A stretch of DNA of 64,000 nt from Lacibacter sp. H407 (GTDB lineage Bacteria; Bacteroidota; Bacteroidia; Chitinophagales; Chitinophagaceae), in assembly GCF_037892605.1 (NCBI RefSeq), contig NZ_JBBKTU010000002.1, positions 1-64,000 of the forward strand, given 5' to 3'. The notes beneath the pieces are model-generated. The model was not told the origin of the DNA and searched no databases. It saw nothing but the letters and a program-made list of their open reading frames with translations. Every line of letters starts with the position of its first letter. The stretch's first letter is position 1. A program made the position numbers and the translations under genes. Below, one piece after another: positions 52,884 through 63,066 of the stretch.

Positions 52884-54026
52884 TTATGCTGCCTGTTTCT
52901 TCAGCGTTAATTTCAATACAAAAAAACCAAGCAAACCAGCGACTAATGAAGAAAGCAGGATCACCAGTTTTGCATTATTGATGATCGTTTCATTCTCGAA
53001 AGCCAGCAGTGTAATAAAGATGGACATAGTAAATCCAATACCACCTAACAGACCAACACCGAAAATATGTTTCCAATTCAAATCGTCTGGTAATTTGCAA
53101 AGCCTGGTTGAAACTGCTACAAAGGTCAATGCAAAAATGCCAAGTGGTTTACCAACGATCAGTCCCAAAGCAATACCCATACTGTAATTTTCAGTAAGCG
53201 TTTGTGTAATGTCGCCGCTGATAATAATTGCTGTATTTGCCAACGCAAAAATAGGCAGTATTAGAAAGGCGACAGGTTTATGCAGGAAGTGTTGGAGGAT
53301 GTAGGAAGTTGATTTCTCATCGCCATTACCAAAAGGAATCGCAAAAGCAAGTAACACACCGGTAATGGTTGCATGCACACCCGAGTGCAACATAAAATAC
53401 CACATGGCTATACCACCCAGTAAATATGGTATCAGGTTTCGAACCTTCATTCTGTTCATCACCAGTAAACCAACAAATATTCCCAACGCAATAAACAGGT
53501 TGGTCCACAACAGTGTTTTTGTATAGAAGATGGCAATTACTAAAATTGCACACAGGTCATCGATCACAGCAAGAGCTGTTAGAAAAACTTTTAATGAAGT
53601 AGGAACTTTGTTACCCAGCAGCGACAAAATACCCAACGCAAATGCAATATCCGTTGCCATAGGTATACCTGCACCCGATTGTGTATTGGTTCCAATATTG
53701 AGTAAAAGATACAATCCCGCCGGTACAAGTAAACCACCCAATGCACCAAACATCGGCAGCAACGCATCTTTTGGGTTTGAAAGTTCTCCCTGGTAGATCT
53801 CTCTTTCTAATTCAAGGCCGATCAGCAAAAAGAAAACAGCCATCAATGCATCATTTACCCAATGCTCCACAGAAAGACCGGCGAAATTCGATTGCCAGAA
53901 TGCATGATAACCTTCACCCCAGCCAGAGTTAGCGATCAATAATGAAACAACAGTACAGGCAATGAGTGTTAAACCTCCTGCTTTTTCACTTTCGAAGAAA
54001 TCTTTAAATAGTTTAGTTGGATTCAT
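52884..54026 (-). CDS. nhaA: Na+/H+ antiporter NhaA
   Basis: 380 residues with about 12 membrane segments. The family motifs ATDIAFALGILSLLG and AVIDDLCAILVIA contain the Asp pair that binds Na+ (Asp163/164 in E. coli). It exports sodium in exchange for protons and supports pH and salt tolerance. The first ~18 residues (MNPTKLFKDFFESEKAGG) form the amphipathic helix common in this family. No sodium-responsive regulator (NhaR) is adjacent. Confidence 0.96.
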   Translation of the reverse strand: MNPTKLFKDFFESEKAGGLTLIACTVVSLLIANSGWGEGYHAFWQSNFAGLSVEHWVNDALMAVFFLLIGLELEREIYQGELSNPKDALLPMFGALGGLLVPAGLYLLLNIGTNTQSGAGIPMATDIAFALGILSLLGNKVPTSLKVFLTALAVIDDLCAILVIAIFYTKTLLWTNLFIALGIFVGLLVMNRMKVRNLIPYLLGGIAMWYFMLHSGVHATITGVLLAFAIPFGNGDEKSTSYILQHFLHKPVAFLILPIFALANTAIIISGDITQTLTENYSMGIALGLIVGKPLGIFALTFVAVSTRLCKLPDDLNWKHIFGVGLLGGIGFTMSIFITLLAFENETIINNAKLVILLSSLVAGLLGFFVLKLTLKKQAA

Positions 54027-54187
54027 TCGCTTCCATTTATCTGATGAGCGTGAATAATTTGTTTACACGTTGGAAATAAGCAGATGTATTACCGGATCAG
54101 GCGAAACTACTGAATTTCATGTAAGCGGGAATAGGAAGAGTAAGTTTGAATTTGTTTGTTTCAATGTAATAGCTGTGAAACAATTTG

Positions 54188-54853
54188 TTACCCCGCATTT
54201 TGAAAGGCTCCCTTCACGATCAAATACTGTGCAGAGGCATACGTAAGCATCACACATAAACCCAACAGCATGCTGCTGTATGCAAAAAGATTTACAGCCA
54301 GTAAAGAATCAGATATAACAAACAGCAATGCGCCAACAATGAAATAAGTGGCTGCCACATGATTTGTTTTTCGTCGCATGTTGATACTCATCAACAACAT
54401 GGTTCCAATTGTAATGCCATACACTATAACTGGAATTTTTAACGCATCTAAATAAGGAAAGAGCATCCACAGAAAGAGAAGAATATACAGCAACACCGGA
54501 ATACCGATCAATGGTTGAAACTGCAGCAATCCTTTTTTGCCCGGGTTACTGCGAATAAAATAAACGATGTAAAAAATATGTGCCAGTAAAAATGAGATCA
54601 GCCCCGGAATAAACATTCCTTTCATTTGCAATAACACATCACCGGCCCACGATAGAATTAATGCAGCAGCAATGAGATAGAAACCTGTACTGTTTCGCTT
54701 TGCTGAACTAAGATAAAAGCCGAGCAGAAGCAACGGCATCAGCAATGGTTTGGTAAACCATCGCCATTCCGGTTGTTGAAAATAAATCAGCAACAGTTCG
54801 CACACAACCACCAATGCATAGATGCGGAAAACGATGGTTGCCGATTGCTTCAT
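54188..54853 (-). CDS. YhhN family membrane protein (lysoplasmalogenase-like)
   Basis: 221 residues, about eight membrane helices. KPLLMPLLLLGFYL, AALILSWAGDVLL and LISFLLAHIFYIVYF are the conserved blocks of YhhN/TMEM86 proteins; the eukaryotic TMEM86B cleaves the vinyl-ether bond of lysoplasmalogen. Whether this bacterium makes plasmalogens is not known. It lies 10 bases after the SPOR-type gene on the same strand. Confidence 0.85.
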   Translation of the reverse strand: MKQSATIVFRIYALVVVCELLLIYFQQPEWRWFTKPLLMPLLLLGFYLSSAKRNSTGFYLIAAALILSWAGDVLLQMKGMFIPGLISFLLAHIFYIVYFIRSNPGKKGLLQFQPLIGIPVLLYILLFLWMLFPYLDALKIPVIVYGITIGTMLLMSINMRRKTNHVAATYFIVGALLFVISDSLLAVNLFAYSSMLLGLCVMLTYASAQYLIVKGAFQNAG

Positions 54854-54863
54854 CGATCAAAAA

Positions 54864-55796
54864 TTAGTTTATGAGTTTGGGTTTCCAGAGATAGAATTTG
54901 CGAAGCGAGTCCATCACAACAGCACTATCAGCTAATGGACGGTTCACCTGTAATACTACACGATAAGTACTGCTGTCTTTTTGATTGACGCTTACATCAA
55001 ACCCACGAATCTTCAACGCTTCGACACGTCTGTCGGCCGCAGCTTTTGCTTTGAACTGATCAACGATCAATTGAAACGATCCGCTGTTTACAGTGTTCTG
55101 CACTGGAGCAGGTGGGGGAGTAACAACCGTTGTATCAACCGCTGCAACTTGTGCCGTATCTAAAGGCGTGCTCGCCGTATCAACAGCAGGTGCAATGGTA
55201 TCCATCGCTACCTCTTGTTCGCTTACTACCGGTTCTTGTGCAGTAGTTTTAAATTTTTGTATAGCAAGATAAACCCCGAAGCCAACCAATACCAACGCAA
55301 CAAGGCTTCCGACCATGAGAATCGGTTTTTTTGAGCTCTTTCGTTCTTCATGTGAGAAATCAATCGCTGTTTCTCCATCGGCAACTATAGTACGGTCACG
55401 TACATGATCGGTATTGATGGAATCAATTTTTTCCAACGCAGGACTTCCCTGTTCAAATTGAAAATGATCATCTCTTGTTTTGGTGAGCGATCCAATGCCT
55501 TTGATCGGAAATGGTTTGCCAATATTGAGCAATTGCAATCCGCTGCTGATGTACGATTCAAGATCGCTCATCGCAAGCGGTTTCATTTTGCCGGTTTGCT
55601 GTACAAGGAACTGCAGCAGTTCATCGTTGAGTGGCGCATTACGGTTGGGGGTAAACGAAATGGTATTGCTCGGCCAGCCTTCTTCTTTTAATTCATATAC
55701 GTTTACAGAAGGATCAAGATCAAAACGACCAAGCCCGGGAAGGGTGAGTGATTTCTCTTTATACAAGTACTGCGATAGAATGTCCTGGATTTTCAC
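54864..55796 (-). CDS. CCDC81-type HU-domain and SPOR-like membrane protein
   Basis: 310 residues. Two N-terminal HU-like domains of the prokaryotic CCDC81 type (~1-60 and ~62-118; ILSQYLYKEKSLTLPGLGRF, GKPFPIKGIGSLTK), a membrane helix (~158-179), a Thr/Pro-rich periplasmic linker (~190-240) and a SPOR-like domain (~243-305; SFQLIVDQFKAKAAADRRVEAL). SPOR domains bind denuded peptidoglycan at division sites. A cytosolic HU-like part joined to a periplasmic glycan reader is the common layout for this family in Bacteroidota. Confidence 0.85.
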   Translation of the reverse strand: MKIQDILSQYLYKEKSLTLPGLGRFDLDPSVNVYELKEEGWPSNTISFTPNRNAPLNDELLQFLVQQTGKMKPLAMSDLESYISSGLQLLNIGKPFPIKGIGSLTKTRDDHFQFEQGSPALEKIDSINTDHVRDRTIVADGETAIDFSHEERKSSKKPILMVGSLVALVLVGFGVYLAIQKFKTTAQEPVVSEQEVAMDTIAPAVDTASTPLDTAQVAAVDTTVVTPPPAPVQNTVNSGSFQLIVDQFKAKAAADRRVEALKIRGFDVSVNQKDSSTYRVVLQVNRPLADSAVVMDSLRKFYLWKPKLIN

Positions 55797-55951
55797 GGAT
55801 AATTTTTTTCAAACATACTTAAAAAGCAGCTTTTCTCATACAAATTGCCGATTCAGCTTTGTAATACAGGCATTTACTTATACAAACCCGGTGATTTCGG
55901 TCGTTTCGGCAAATCTTCGCCAAATAAGCGCCATCACAGCCTGCTCTTGCC

Positions 55952-55959
55952 TACATTTG
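55952..55959 (+). promoter_or_regulatory. -7 element upstream of a small membrane-protein gene
   Basis: TACATTTG at 55952-55959 lies 13 bases before the ATG at 55973, so the leader would be under 10 bases. No -33 TTTG is seen at the expected 19-base distance. Confidence 0.55.
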
Positions 55960-55972
55960 CAAAAAACAGTTG

Positions 55973-56299
55973 ATGCTGTCAGAAGAGGAAAAAGAATTTA
56001 TCGGGTGGTGGGAGAAAAACCGCAACGGCGAAAAAAAACTGATGAACCAGTTAATGGTGGGGTTGCCGCTCGGTTTAGCATTTGGGTTTCCGATGCTGTT
56101 GAGTTTTTTATTCAGAGGTTGGTTTAAACGGATGCCCTATGTTTCGGGTACGCAGTTCACATTGATATTGATCGCTGTATTATTGATCATTGTGTTTTAC
56201 GCCATTTTTAAAATGCGTTTTAAATGGGAGATGAATGAACAACGCTATGCTGAATTGAAACAAAAAGAAAAAGTTGACGCAACGTTGCAGGAAAGCTGA
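55973..56299 (+). CDS. Small two-helix membrane protein, unknown
   Basis: 108 residues from ATG 55973; TTG 55970 immediately before is in frame but less likely. Acidic N-terminus (MLSEEEKEF), two hydrophobic segments (~28-48 and ~62-80), and a charged helical C-terminus. I recognise no family. It is divergent to the SPOR-type gene and upstream of the FKBP lipoprotein gene, with a 71-base gap. Confidence 0.7.
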   Translation: MLSEEEKEFIGWWEKNRNGEKKLMNQLMVGLPLGLAFGFPMLLSFLFRGWFKRMPYVSGTQFTLILIAVLLIIVFYAIFKMRFKWEMNEQRYAELKQKEKVDATLQES

Positions 56300-56370
56300 T
56301 TGTCATTACTGATAGCTGTTGCAAATGAATAAAATCAATTTATTATAAAATCTATATAAATTAAGTGATC

Positions 56371-56880
56371 ATGAAGTATTTGTTATCGTTATTATCGGTT
56401 GTTGTGTTGTTGAGTGCATGTAAAAAGAAAGACGAAGGATGTGATGCTAAACCCGGCAATACATCCGCATCTGCACAGGAAGAGGCAATGGTTACAGAAT
56501 ATATTGCCGCTAATAATATTACGGGTGCTGTAGAACTGGGAAGCTCCGGATTGTATTATGTAATTGAAACGCCTGGCAACAGTAAAAAACCCGGGCTTTG
56601 CACCACAGTTGCGGTAAAATATGTGGGACGTTTAACAAACGGAACTATTTTCGATCAAACAACAGGCACCAATACAGCTGTTTTTTCATTGGCGAATTTG
56701 ATCGAATCATGGCAGCGTACCATTCCATTGTTGGGCGAAGGTGGAAAGATCAAATTAATTGTTCCTCCGGCTTTGGGATATGGTGCTGCGGGATCATATA
56801 ATTCCAATACAGGTCAATATACTATTCCACCGAATTCGGTTTTACTGTTTGATATTGAACTGGTAACGGTAGCCAGCTAA
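56371..56880 (+). CDS. FKBP-type peptidyl-prolyl isomerase lipoprotein
   Basis: 169 residues from ATG 56371 (signal MKYLLSLLSVVVLLSAC, Cys17); GTG 56365 is two codons upstream. The FKBP domain (~75-169) has VAVKYVGRLTNGTIFDQT, a variable loop and IVPPALGYGAAG, then PNSVLLFDIELVTV. It would catalyse proline isomerisation on the outer-membrane or periplasmic side. A short Lys-rich linker follows the lipobox. Confidence 0.88.
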   Translation: MKYLLSLLSVVVLLSACKKKDEGCDAKPGNTSASAQEEAMVTEYIAANNITGAVELGSSGLYYVIETPGNSKKPGLCTTVAVKYVGRLTNGTIFDQTTGTNTAVFSLANLIESWQRTIPLLGEGGKIKLIVPPALGYGAAGSYNSNTGQYTIPPNSVLLFDIELVTVAS

Positions 56881-56939
56881 ATTGCTGTGATATTTCACAA
56901 AGCTCCTGTAATTAAATACAGGAGCTTTTTTTGTTTTCA

Positions 56940-56947
56940 TACTTTTG
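56940..56947 (+). promoter_or_regulatory. -7 element of the serine dehydratase gene
   Basis: TACTTTTG matches TAnnTTTG; 15 bases remain to the TTG start at 56963. No -33 TTTG is found at 19 bases upstream. Confidence 0.5.
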
Positions 56948-56962
56948 TAAAAACTCAATCGC

Positions 56963-58390
56963 TTGTCGTACGAACCTATTTCCGTTTTCGATATGTTTAA
57001 GATCGGTGTTGGTCCATCCAGCAGTCATACGCTGGGGCCATGGCGTGCCGCTCAACGTTTTGTGCAATCCATTCAAACAATACAACCGTTACAACAAGTG
57101 GCAACTGTGCGAGTGTTGCTGTATGGTTCATTGGCGAAAACGGGCAAAGGCCATGGAACAGATGTTGCCATTCAATTGGGTTTGTGTGGCGATGATCCTG
57201 TAACATTTGATGTTAACTCCATTGATGCCAAGATGCATGATATTGCTGCCATGAAAGAGATCGTGTTGGGCGGCAAGCATGAAATAGAATTCGATCCAAG
57301 AGAGGATATTGATTTTTTGATGAGTGAGAGTTTACCATTTCATCCCAATGCTGTTACATTTCTTGCTTCGTTCAATGATGGCACTTCTGTTGCTGAAACA
57401 TATTATTCAATTGGTGGTGGTTTTGTAGTAAAAGAAAATGAATCAACTACCGGCCATGCACAGGTGCAGTTACCTTTCCCCGTTGATACAGCCGAAGATC
57501 TGTTGCATTGGTGTATGAAAACAGGCATGAGTATCAGTGAAGTGGTGATGGAAAATGAAAATGCATGGCGCACTGAAGACGATACAAAGCAAGGCGTACT
57601 CAACATCTGGCATGTAATGCATGAGTGTATGTACAAAGGTTGCCATACAGAAGGTTATTTACCGGGTGGTTTGAATGTGAAACGGCGTGGTGCCGGGTTG
57701 AATAAAAAATTACTACAGCAAAAACCTTATACAAATTTTCAGGAGTGGGTGGAAGCGATCCGTAGTGGTGGCAACGATTTTAAATACACCCTCGATTGGG
57801 TAAGTTGTTTTGCGTTAGCCGTGAATGAAGAGAATGCTTCGTTCGGACGAGTAGTAACTGCACCAACAAATGGTGCTGCCGGTGTTATACCTGCTGTGCT
57901 CATGTATTATGTTTGTTTCTGCAATGGAATGGATGAAGAAAAGATCATCCGTTTTTTATTAACTGCTTCCGAAGTGGGCAGCATCTTTAAAAAAGGTTCA
58001 ACCATTTCTGCTGCAATGGGTGGGTGTCAGGCAGAGATTGGCGTATCAAGTGCAATGGCCGCAGCGGCACTCACTGAATGTATGGGTGGTACCCAGCGAC
58101 AGGTATTGATGGCTGCTGAAATTGCCATGGAACATCATCTTGGTTTGACCTGCGATCCTATTGCCGGACTTGTGCAGGTACCTTGTATTGAGCGAAATAC
58201 TATGGGCGCCATCAAAGCCATCACCGCTTCTCAACTTGCTTTACAAAGCACACCCGATTATGCAAAGGTTTCATTAGATGGTGTGGTAAAAACCATGTGG
58301 GATACCGCCAAGGATATGAATCACAAATACAAAGAAACTGCAGAAGGTGGACTGGCTATCAATATTTCCATTGCTCTTCCTGAGTGTTAA
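56963..58390 (+). CDS. sdaA: L-serine dehydratase, single-chain iron-sulfur type
   Basis: 475 residues. Starts at TTG 56963 ([23 protein letters not shown]); the conserved [10 protein letters not shown] begins at residue 6, and the next ATG (56993) would remove it, so TTG is preferred. The three [4Fe-4S] ligands appear as Cys355 (GGCQAEIG), Cys397 (LTCDPIAG) and Cys408 (VPCIERN), with the same spacing (42 and 11) as the Legionella enzyme. It deaminates serine to pyruvate and ammonia. It is terminal in its unit, followed by a 135-base gap. Confidence 0.96.
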   Translation: MSYEPISVFDMFKIGVGPSSSHTLGPWRAAQRFVQSIQTIQPLQQVATVRVLLYGSLAKTGKGHGTDVAIQLGLCGDDPVTFDVNSIDAKMHDIAAMKEIVLGGKHEIEFDPREDIDFLMSESLPFHPNAVTFLASFNDGTSVAETYYSIGGGFVVKENESTTGHAQVQLPFPVDTAEDLLHWCMKTGMSISEVVMENENAWRTEDDTKQGVLNIWHVMHECMYKGCHTEGYLPGGLNVKRRGAGLNKKLLQQKPYTNFQEWVEAIRSGGNDFKYTLDWVSCFALAVNEENASFGRVVTAPTNGAAGVIPAVLMYYVCFCNGMDEEKIIRFLLTASEVGSIFKKGSTISAAMGGCQAEIGVSSAMAAAALTECMGGTQRQVLMAAEIAMEHHLGLTCDPIAGLVQVPCIERNTMGAIKAITASQLALQSTPDYAKVSLDGVVKTMWDTAKDMNHKYKETAEGGLAINISIALPEC

Positions 58391-58525
58391 GAACCGTTAG
58401 TTGTTAAAAAAAACAAAATCAGCCAACAATTTTGGAGAAATGATGTTCTTTTGCAAACGAATTTAAAATTTGTTCAAAGGAGCAGGTTTTAGGCAGCAAC
58501 TTTCTTTAACATAACGGTCAAATTA

Positions 58526-60223
58526 ATGGCAAACAACCAGGCAGCGAAGGACCTGAAACGTCCGCTGCAACGCTTATTACAGGTATTGAACCTGGAGCGA
58601 AAGGAGATAGGTGCAATTTATTTTTACGCAATCCTTGCGGGTGTATTGCAACTGGCTATGCCGTTGGGTATACAGGCCATTATCAATTTTGTACTTGCCG
58701 GCCGTTTATCTACTTCCATTATTGTATTGATCATTCTTGTGGTGATCAGTGTTTTCTTTACCGGTTTGCTGCAGGTAAACCAGATGAAGATCATTGAGAA
58801 AATTCAACAACGGATCTTCACCCGTTATTCATTTGAATTTGCATGGCGTATTCCACGTCTCGATCTAAAAAAAATTGACCAGTACTATCTTCCTGAATTT
58901 GTCAACCGTTTTTTTGACACCATTAATCTTGAAAAAAGTCTCAGCCGTTTATTACTCGATATTCCGGCAGCATTGATACAGGTATTGTTTGGTTTGATCC
59001 TGTTATCGCTCTACGCCAATGTATTTATCATTTTTAGTTTGCTTGTTTTACTCATCTTGTTTTTAATTATCCGGATCACGTATGCCAGAGGCCTTTCTAC
59101 AAGTCTCGACGAAAGTGAATACAAATATGAAGTGGCAGGATGGCTTGAAGAAATTGCACGAGTATTAAAGTCGTTTCAATTTTCACGTGGCTCTTCACTG
59201 CCGGTTGATAAAACCGATCTGCTCGTTACAAAATATCTGCATGCACGCACCAGTCATTTTCGAATTCTGCTGATGCAATACTGGTCGTTGATCGGTTTTA
59301 AAATTCTCATCACCGCCGGTATGTTAATTGTGGGTGCAGTGCTGCTTGTAAGCAATGAAATCAACGTGGGGCAGTTTGCTGCAGCTGAGATTGTGATACT
59401 GCTTGTATTGGCTTCAGTAGAAAAACTGATTCGCAGTTTAGATAAGATCTATGATATATTAACGGCTGTCGAAAAATTAGGAAAAGTAATTGACAAGCCG
59501 TTGGAACCGGAAGGCACATTGGGTCTTGATGCTTCATTGCAAGGAGTATCTATTCAAGTGAATAATGTAAGTTTCAGTTATAACGATCAGCGGCCAATAC
59601 TCAATAATCTGTCGTTAAAAATTGGTGCAGGTGAAAAAGTATGTATCAGAGGCGGTGAGGGTTCGGGCAAATCAACCTTTTTAAAATTACTGACGGGTGC
59701 CTATTCTGATTTTGATGGGAATATTCTGATGAATGATGTCCCGCTTGGAAATTACAAACCGGTGCTATTGCGTTCCGAAACGGGTATTCTGTTTAACCGG
59801 CTGGAAATTTTTCAGGGAACCTTGTATGAAAATATTACGTTGGGCGATACAAACATCACCACCTCACAGATCAATGCATTGGCGGCAAAACTGGGTATCA
59901 GCGAATTTATTGCATCGCTCAAAAAAGGATTTGATACGGAAATTGATGCGGTAGGAAATCGTTTATCCAGTGCCGTTATTCGCAAAGTGTTATTGTTACG
60001 GGCGCTGGTATCAAGTCCGAAATTATTATTGCTGGAAGAACCATGGCTTGGCCTTGATCCCGAATGCCGTCGGCGAATTGAACAATATCTGCTTGAAGAG
60101 ATACCGGCAACTACAGTGGTGGTGATCACAAACGATGATTCTTTTGCAAACAGGTGCAACCGTATTTTTTATATGCACGATGGAAAAGTTGTAAGAGAAG
60201 AACAACCCATTTCAAAACAGTAA
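58526..60223 (+). CDS. Type I secretion-like ABC transporter with non-canonical nucleotide-binding motifs
   Basis: 565 residues. About six membrane helices (~28-310) and an ATPase domain (~335-555), without the N-terminal C39 peptidase or C39-like domain of many exporters. Walker A GGEGSGKST (376-384, Lys382) is canonical. The signature motif LSGGQ is LSSAV (480-484), Walker B Asp is Glu504 (LLLLEEP, with the catalytic Glu505 kept), and the H-loop His is Asn536 (VITNDDS). HlyD-like and TolC-like genes follow at 10 and 24 bases. The cargo is unknown. ATP turnover may be slow or unusual. Confidence 0.85.
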   Translation: MANNQAAKDLKRPLQRLLQVLNLERKEIGAIYFYAILAGVLQLAMPLGIQAIINFVLAGRLSTSIIVLIILVVISVFFTGLLQVNQMKIIEKIQQRIFTRYSFEFAWRIPRLDLKKIDQYYLPEFVNRFFDTINLEKSLSRLLLDIPAALIQVLFGLILLSLYANVFIIFSLLVLLILFLIIRITYARGLSTSLDESEYKYEVAGWLEEIARVLKSFQFSRGSSLPVDKTDLLVTKYLHARTSHFRILLMQYWSLIGFKILITAGMLIVGAVLLVSNEINVGQFAAAEIVILLVLASVEKLIRSLDKIYDILTAVEKLGKVIDKPLEPEGTLGLDASLQGVSIQVNNVSFSYNDQRPILNNLSLKIGAGEKVCIRGGEGSGKSTFLKLLTGAYSDFDGNILMNDVPLGNYKPVLLRSETGILFNRLEIFQGTLYENITLGDTNITTSQINALAAKLGISEFIASLKKGFDTEIDAVGNRLSSAVIRKVLLLRALVSSPKLLLLEEPWLGLDPECRRRIEQYLLEEIPATTVVVITNDDSFANRCNRIFYMHDGKVVREEQPISKQ

Positions 60224-60233
60224 GTAACAGCCC

Positions 60234-61595
60234 ATGTCGTATCAGATTCTTACACCCGATATACAGGAAAAAGCAGGTAAACAGTTGAATTCGTTCAACG
60301 AAATTTACCGGCAGCATAAGAGCAGCCGTATCCGTAAATATTTCTATTTTATTATCGGAATTGTGATTGTGATTTTGTTTTTACCATGGACACAAAACAT
60401 CCGTAGCAACGGAACTGTTACTACACTTCGCCAGGAGCAGCGGCCGCAGCAGGTAAACAATATTATTGCCGGACGTATTGTAAAATGGTGGGTAAAAGAA
60501 GGCGACTTTGTTAAGAAGGGCGATACGATTGTGCAGTTAGCAGAGATCAAAGATGATTACCTCGATCCGAATCTCTTGCAGCGTACCGAACAGCAATTGA
60601 GTGCCGAACAAATGACCATTGATTATTATGAAGGAAAAGTAAGTACAACCGGTCAGCAAATTGAAGCACTGGAAAACGAACGGGAATTAAAGTTGAGTTC
60701 AATCGATAATAAACTCATACAAACAAGAAGGAAAGTGCAGAGTGACAGCATGAAAGTGAGTGCGGCTACAAATGAAATGAATGTAGCTGATCGACAACTC
60801 GAAGGTGCAGTAAAAATGTATGAACAAGGTGTTATTCCCTTAACTGAATTTGAACGAAGGAAAGTGATGCATCAGAATGTGAATGCAAAAATGATCGGTG
60901 CACAAAACGATTTCAATAACAGCAAACAGGATCTATTGATTCTGCAATTAGAACGTAGTGCAGCCATTCAGGAATATGCGGAGAAAATTGCAAAAGCATC
61001 CGGCGATCGTTTTCAATCGCAATCGCAAATTGCAACGGGCCAGGGGAAAGTAGCGAAGCTGCAAAATCAATATGATAATTACAGGATAAGAAACGGACAA
61101 TACTTTGTGTTGGCGCCGCAGGACGGGCAGGTGATCAAAGCTATGAAAGCCGGTATCAATGAAATGCTGAAAGAAGGTGATATGATCGTTGAAATTGTAC
61201 CAAAGCAATATCAACTCGCAGTGGAAGTGTGGGTAAAACCAATGGATCTGCAATTGATTACTATTGGACAAAAAACACGCTTTATGTTCGATGGTTTTCC
61301 GGCAATTATTTTTAGTGGATGGCCACAGGCATCGTATGGAACATTTGGTGGTGAAATTGTAGCGATCGAATCAAACCTCAGCAGCAACGGTATGTTTCGT
61401 GTATTGGTAGCAGAAGATAAAAACGATCGTCCGTGGCCAACCAATATGAAACTCGGCACAGGTGCTGTAAATTTTACATTGCTGAAAGATGTATCGGTGT
61501 GGTATGAATTGTGGCGGCAGATCAATGGATTTCCACCGGATTATTATCGGCCGCAAACAACAGCCAATGGAAAAGAGGAGAAGCAAACGAAGTAA
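60234..61595 (+). CDS. HlyD-family membrane fusion protein
   Basis: 453 residues. One membrane helix (~34-52, RKYFYFIIGIVIVILFLPW), a split lipoyl-like domain (IIAGRIVKWWVKEGDFVKKGDT and, later, YFVLAPQDGQVIKAMKAGINEMLKEGD), with a long coiled-coil hairpin between them (~105-270), and a C-terminal beta-barrel. It bridges the ABC transporter to the outer-membrane tunnel. Ten bases separate it from the ABC gene. Confidence 0.9.
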   Translation: MSYQILTPDIQEKAGKQLNSFNEIYRQHKSSRIRKYFYFIIGIVIVILFLPWTQNIRSNGTVTTLRQEQRPQQVNNIIAGRIVKWWVKEGDFVKKGDTIVQLAEIKDDYLDPNLLQRTEQQLSAEQMTIDYYEGKVSTTGQQIEALENERELKLSSIDNKLIQTRRKVQSDSMKVSAATNEMNVADRQLEGAVKMYEQGVIPLTEFERRKVMHQNVNAKMIGAQNDFNNSKQDLLILQLERSAAIQEYAEKIAKASGDRFQSQSQIATGQGKVAKLQNQYDNYRIRNGQYFVLAPQDGQVIKAMKAGINEMLKEGDMIVEIVPKQYQLAVEVWVKPMDLQLITIGQKTRFMFDGFPAIIFSGWPQASYGTFGGEIVAIESNLSSNGMFRVLVAEDKNDRPWPTNMKLGTGAVNFTLLKDVSVWYELWRQINGFPPDYYRPQTTANGKEEKQTK

Positions 61596-61619
61596 GGAAT
61601 CACAAACGGATCAACATAC

Positions 61620-63032
61620 ATGATGAAGAAAGGAATTTTGAGTTTATTGATGTTGTGCGTAGCAGCAAGTTCAGCGTTGCATGCACAGGATACATTGCGT
61701 GTGTTGGCAGAAGATGAATTTATTTCGATCGTAAAACAGCATCATCCTGTTGCAAAACAAGCAGGGTTGTTAGTGGATGCTGCAAGAGCACAACTGCTTT
61801 CCATTCGTGGAAATTTTGATCCCGTTATTTTTTTGAACAACGATCAAAAAACATTTGATGGAAAAAGTTATTACAATTATAACAATGCCGAACTGGCTGT
61901 GCCTACCTGGTTTGGTGTAGAAGTATATGGAGGGCTTGAAAATAATTTCGGTGATTTAATTACAACTGAAGCAACAACCAGCCCCGCCAGTTATGCCGGT
62001 ATCAGTTTGCCATTGTTACGGGATCTGGTATTGGATAAACGCCGTGCTGCATTGCAACAGGGCAAACTGTTTACACAGCAATCAGAATTTGAACGACGTA
62101 CAGTTATTAACGATCTGTTGTTTGATGCATACAAAGCCTATTGGAGCTGGGCAAGAGATTATCAAGTGTTGATGGTGCTTGATACAACGATCTTTTTGAA
62201 CGAAGCAAGATATGAGTTGGTCCGTATTTCTTTTCAACAGGGCGACCGTGCGGCAGTTGATACTACCGAAGCGCTGGCACAGTTGCAGAACTTTCAGCAG
62301 CAGCGTGAAGAAGCGTGGTTGAAATTCAGAAAGTCAACACTCGAGTTGTCAACGTTTTTATGGTTGCAAGGGAATAAGCCGGTTTATTTAAGTGAACGTG
62401 TAATACCTGATACCGTATGGACCGCACAATCATTTACGAATTTTAAAGTTGACCAACTCAGTAACTGGCTCACACAAACAGTTACCAACCATCCGAAACT
62501 GCAACAGATCGATTTTAAATTACAATCGTTGGAAGTAGAGCGTCGGTTGAAGTTTCAGAATCTGTTACCCAAGCTTGATCTGAAGTATAATTTTTTACAA
62601 CGGGGTTATAATGTAGTGAATGCAGTAAACGCTAATTTCTTTGAAAACAATTACAAGTTTGGTGTGAATGCCATTATTCCGATTCCGAACCGCAGCGGCA
62701 TTGGTGATTACCGTGCAGCACGAATCAAGATCAAAACAACGGAACTTGACCGCAGCTTTACCGAACTGAACCTGGAGAACAAAGTACGTTTTCATTACAA
62801 CGAAGTACTGAACCTGCAAAAACAGATCAGCATTTACGAAAACGCCTATCGTAATTATGTGCGCCTGTTTGAAGCGGAGCAACTGAAATTTTCATTAGGC
62901 GAAACAACGCTTTTCTTACTCAATGCACGTGAAACAAAAGTGCTGGAGGCTCAACAGAAATTACTTGAACTGAAAGTAAAGTTCTACCAGGCATTTGCAG
63001 CGTTGAACTGGGCGGCAGGTGGATTGCAGTAA
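61620..63032 (+). CDS. TolC-family outer-membrane efflux/secretion protein
   Basis: 470 residues. Sec signal MMKKGILSLLMLCVAASSALHAQ (ATG 61623 is an alternative). It contains the two-fold repeat of long helices expected for TolC (FERRTVINDLLFDAYKAYWSW and LNLENKVRFHYNEVLNLQKQI). The final part, ETKVLEAQQKLLELKVKFYQA, is a helical end. Last gene of the export operon; a long inverted repeat follows rather than a T-tailed terminator. Confidence 0.9.
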   Translation: MMKKGILSLLMLCVAASSALHAQDTLRVLAEDEFISIVKQHHPVAKQAGLLVDAARAQLLSIRGNFDPVIFLNNDQKTFDGKSYYNYNNAELAVPTWFGVEVYGGLENNFGDLITTEATTSPASYAGISLPLLRDLVLDKRRAALQQGKLFTQQSEFERRTVINDLLFDAYKAYWSWARDYQVLMVLDTTIFLNEARYELVRISFQQGDRAAVDTTEALAQLQNFQQQREEAWLKFRKSTLELSTFLWLQGNKPVYLSERVIPDTVWTAQSFTNFKVDQLSNWLTQTVTNHPKLQQIDFKLQSLEVERRLKFQNLLPKLDLKYNFLQRGYNVVNAVNANFFENNYKFGVNAIIPIPNRSGIGDYRAARIKIKTTELDRSFTELNLENKVRFHYNEVLNLQKQISIYENAYRNYVRLFEAEQLKFSLGETTLFLLNARETKVLEAQQKLLELKVKFYQAFAALNWAAGGLQ

Positions 63033-63066
63033 AATGTCCTGAGCGCATTCGAAAAGCTTAGGATAG

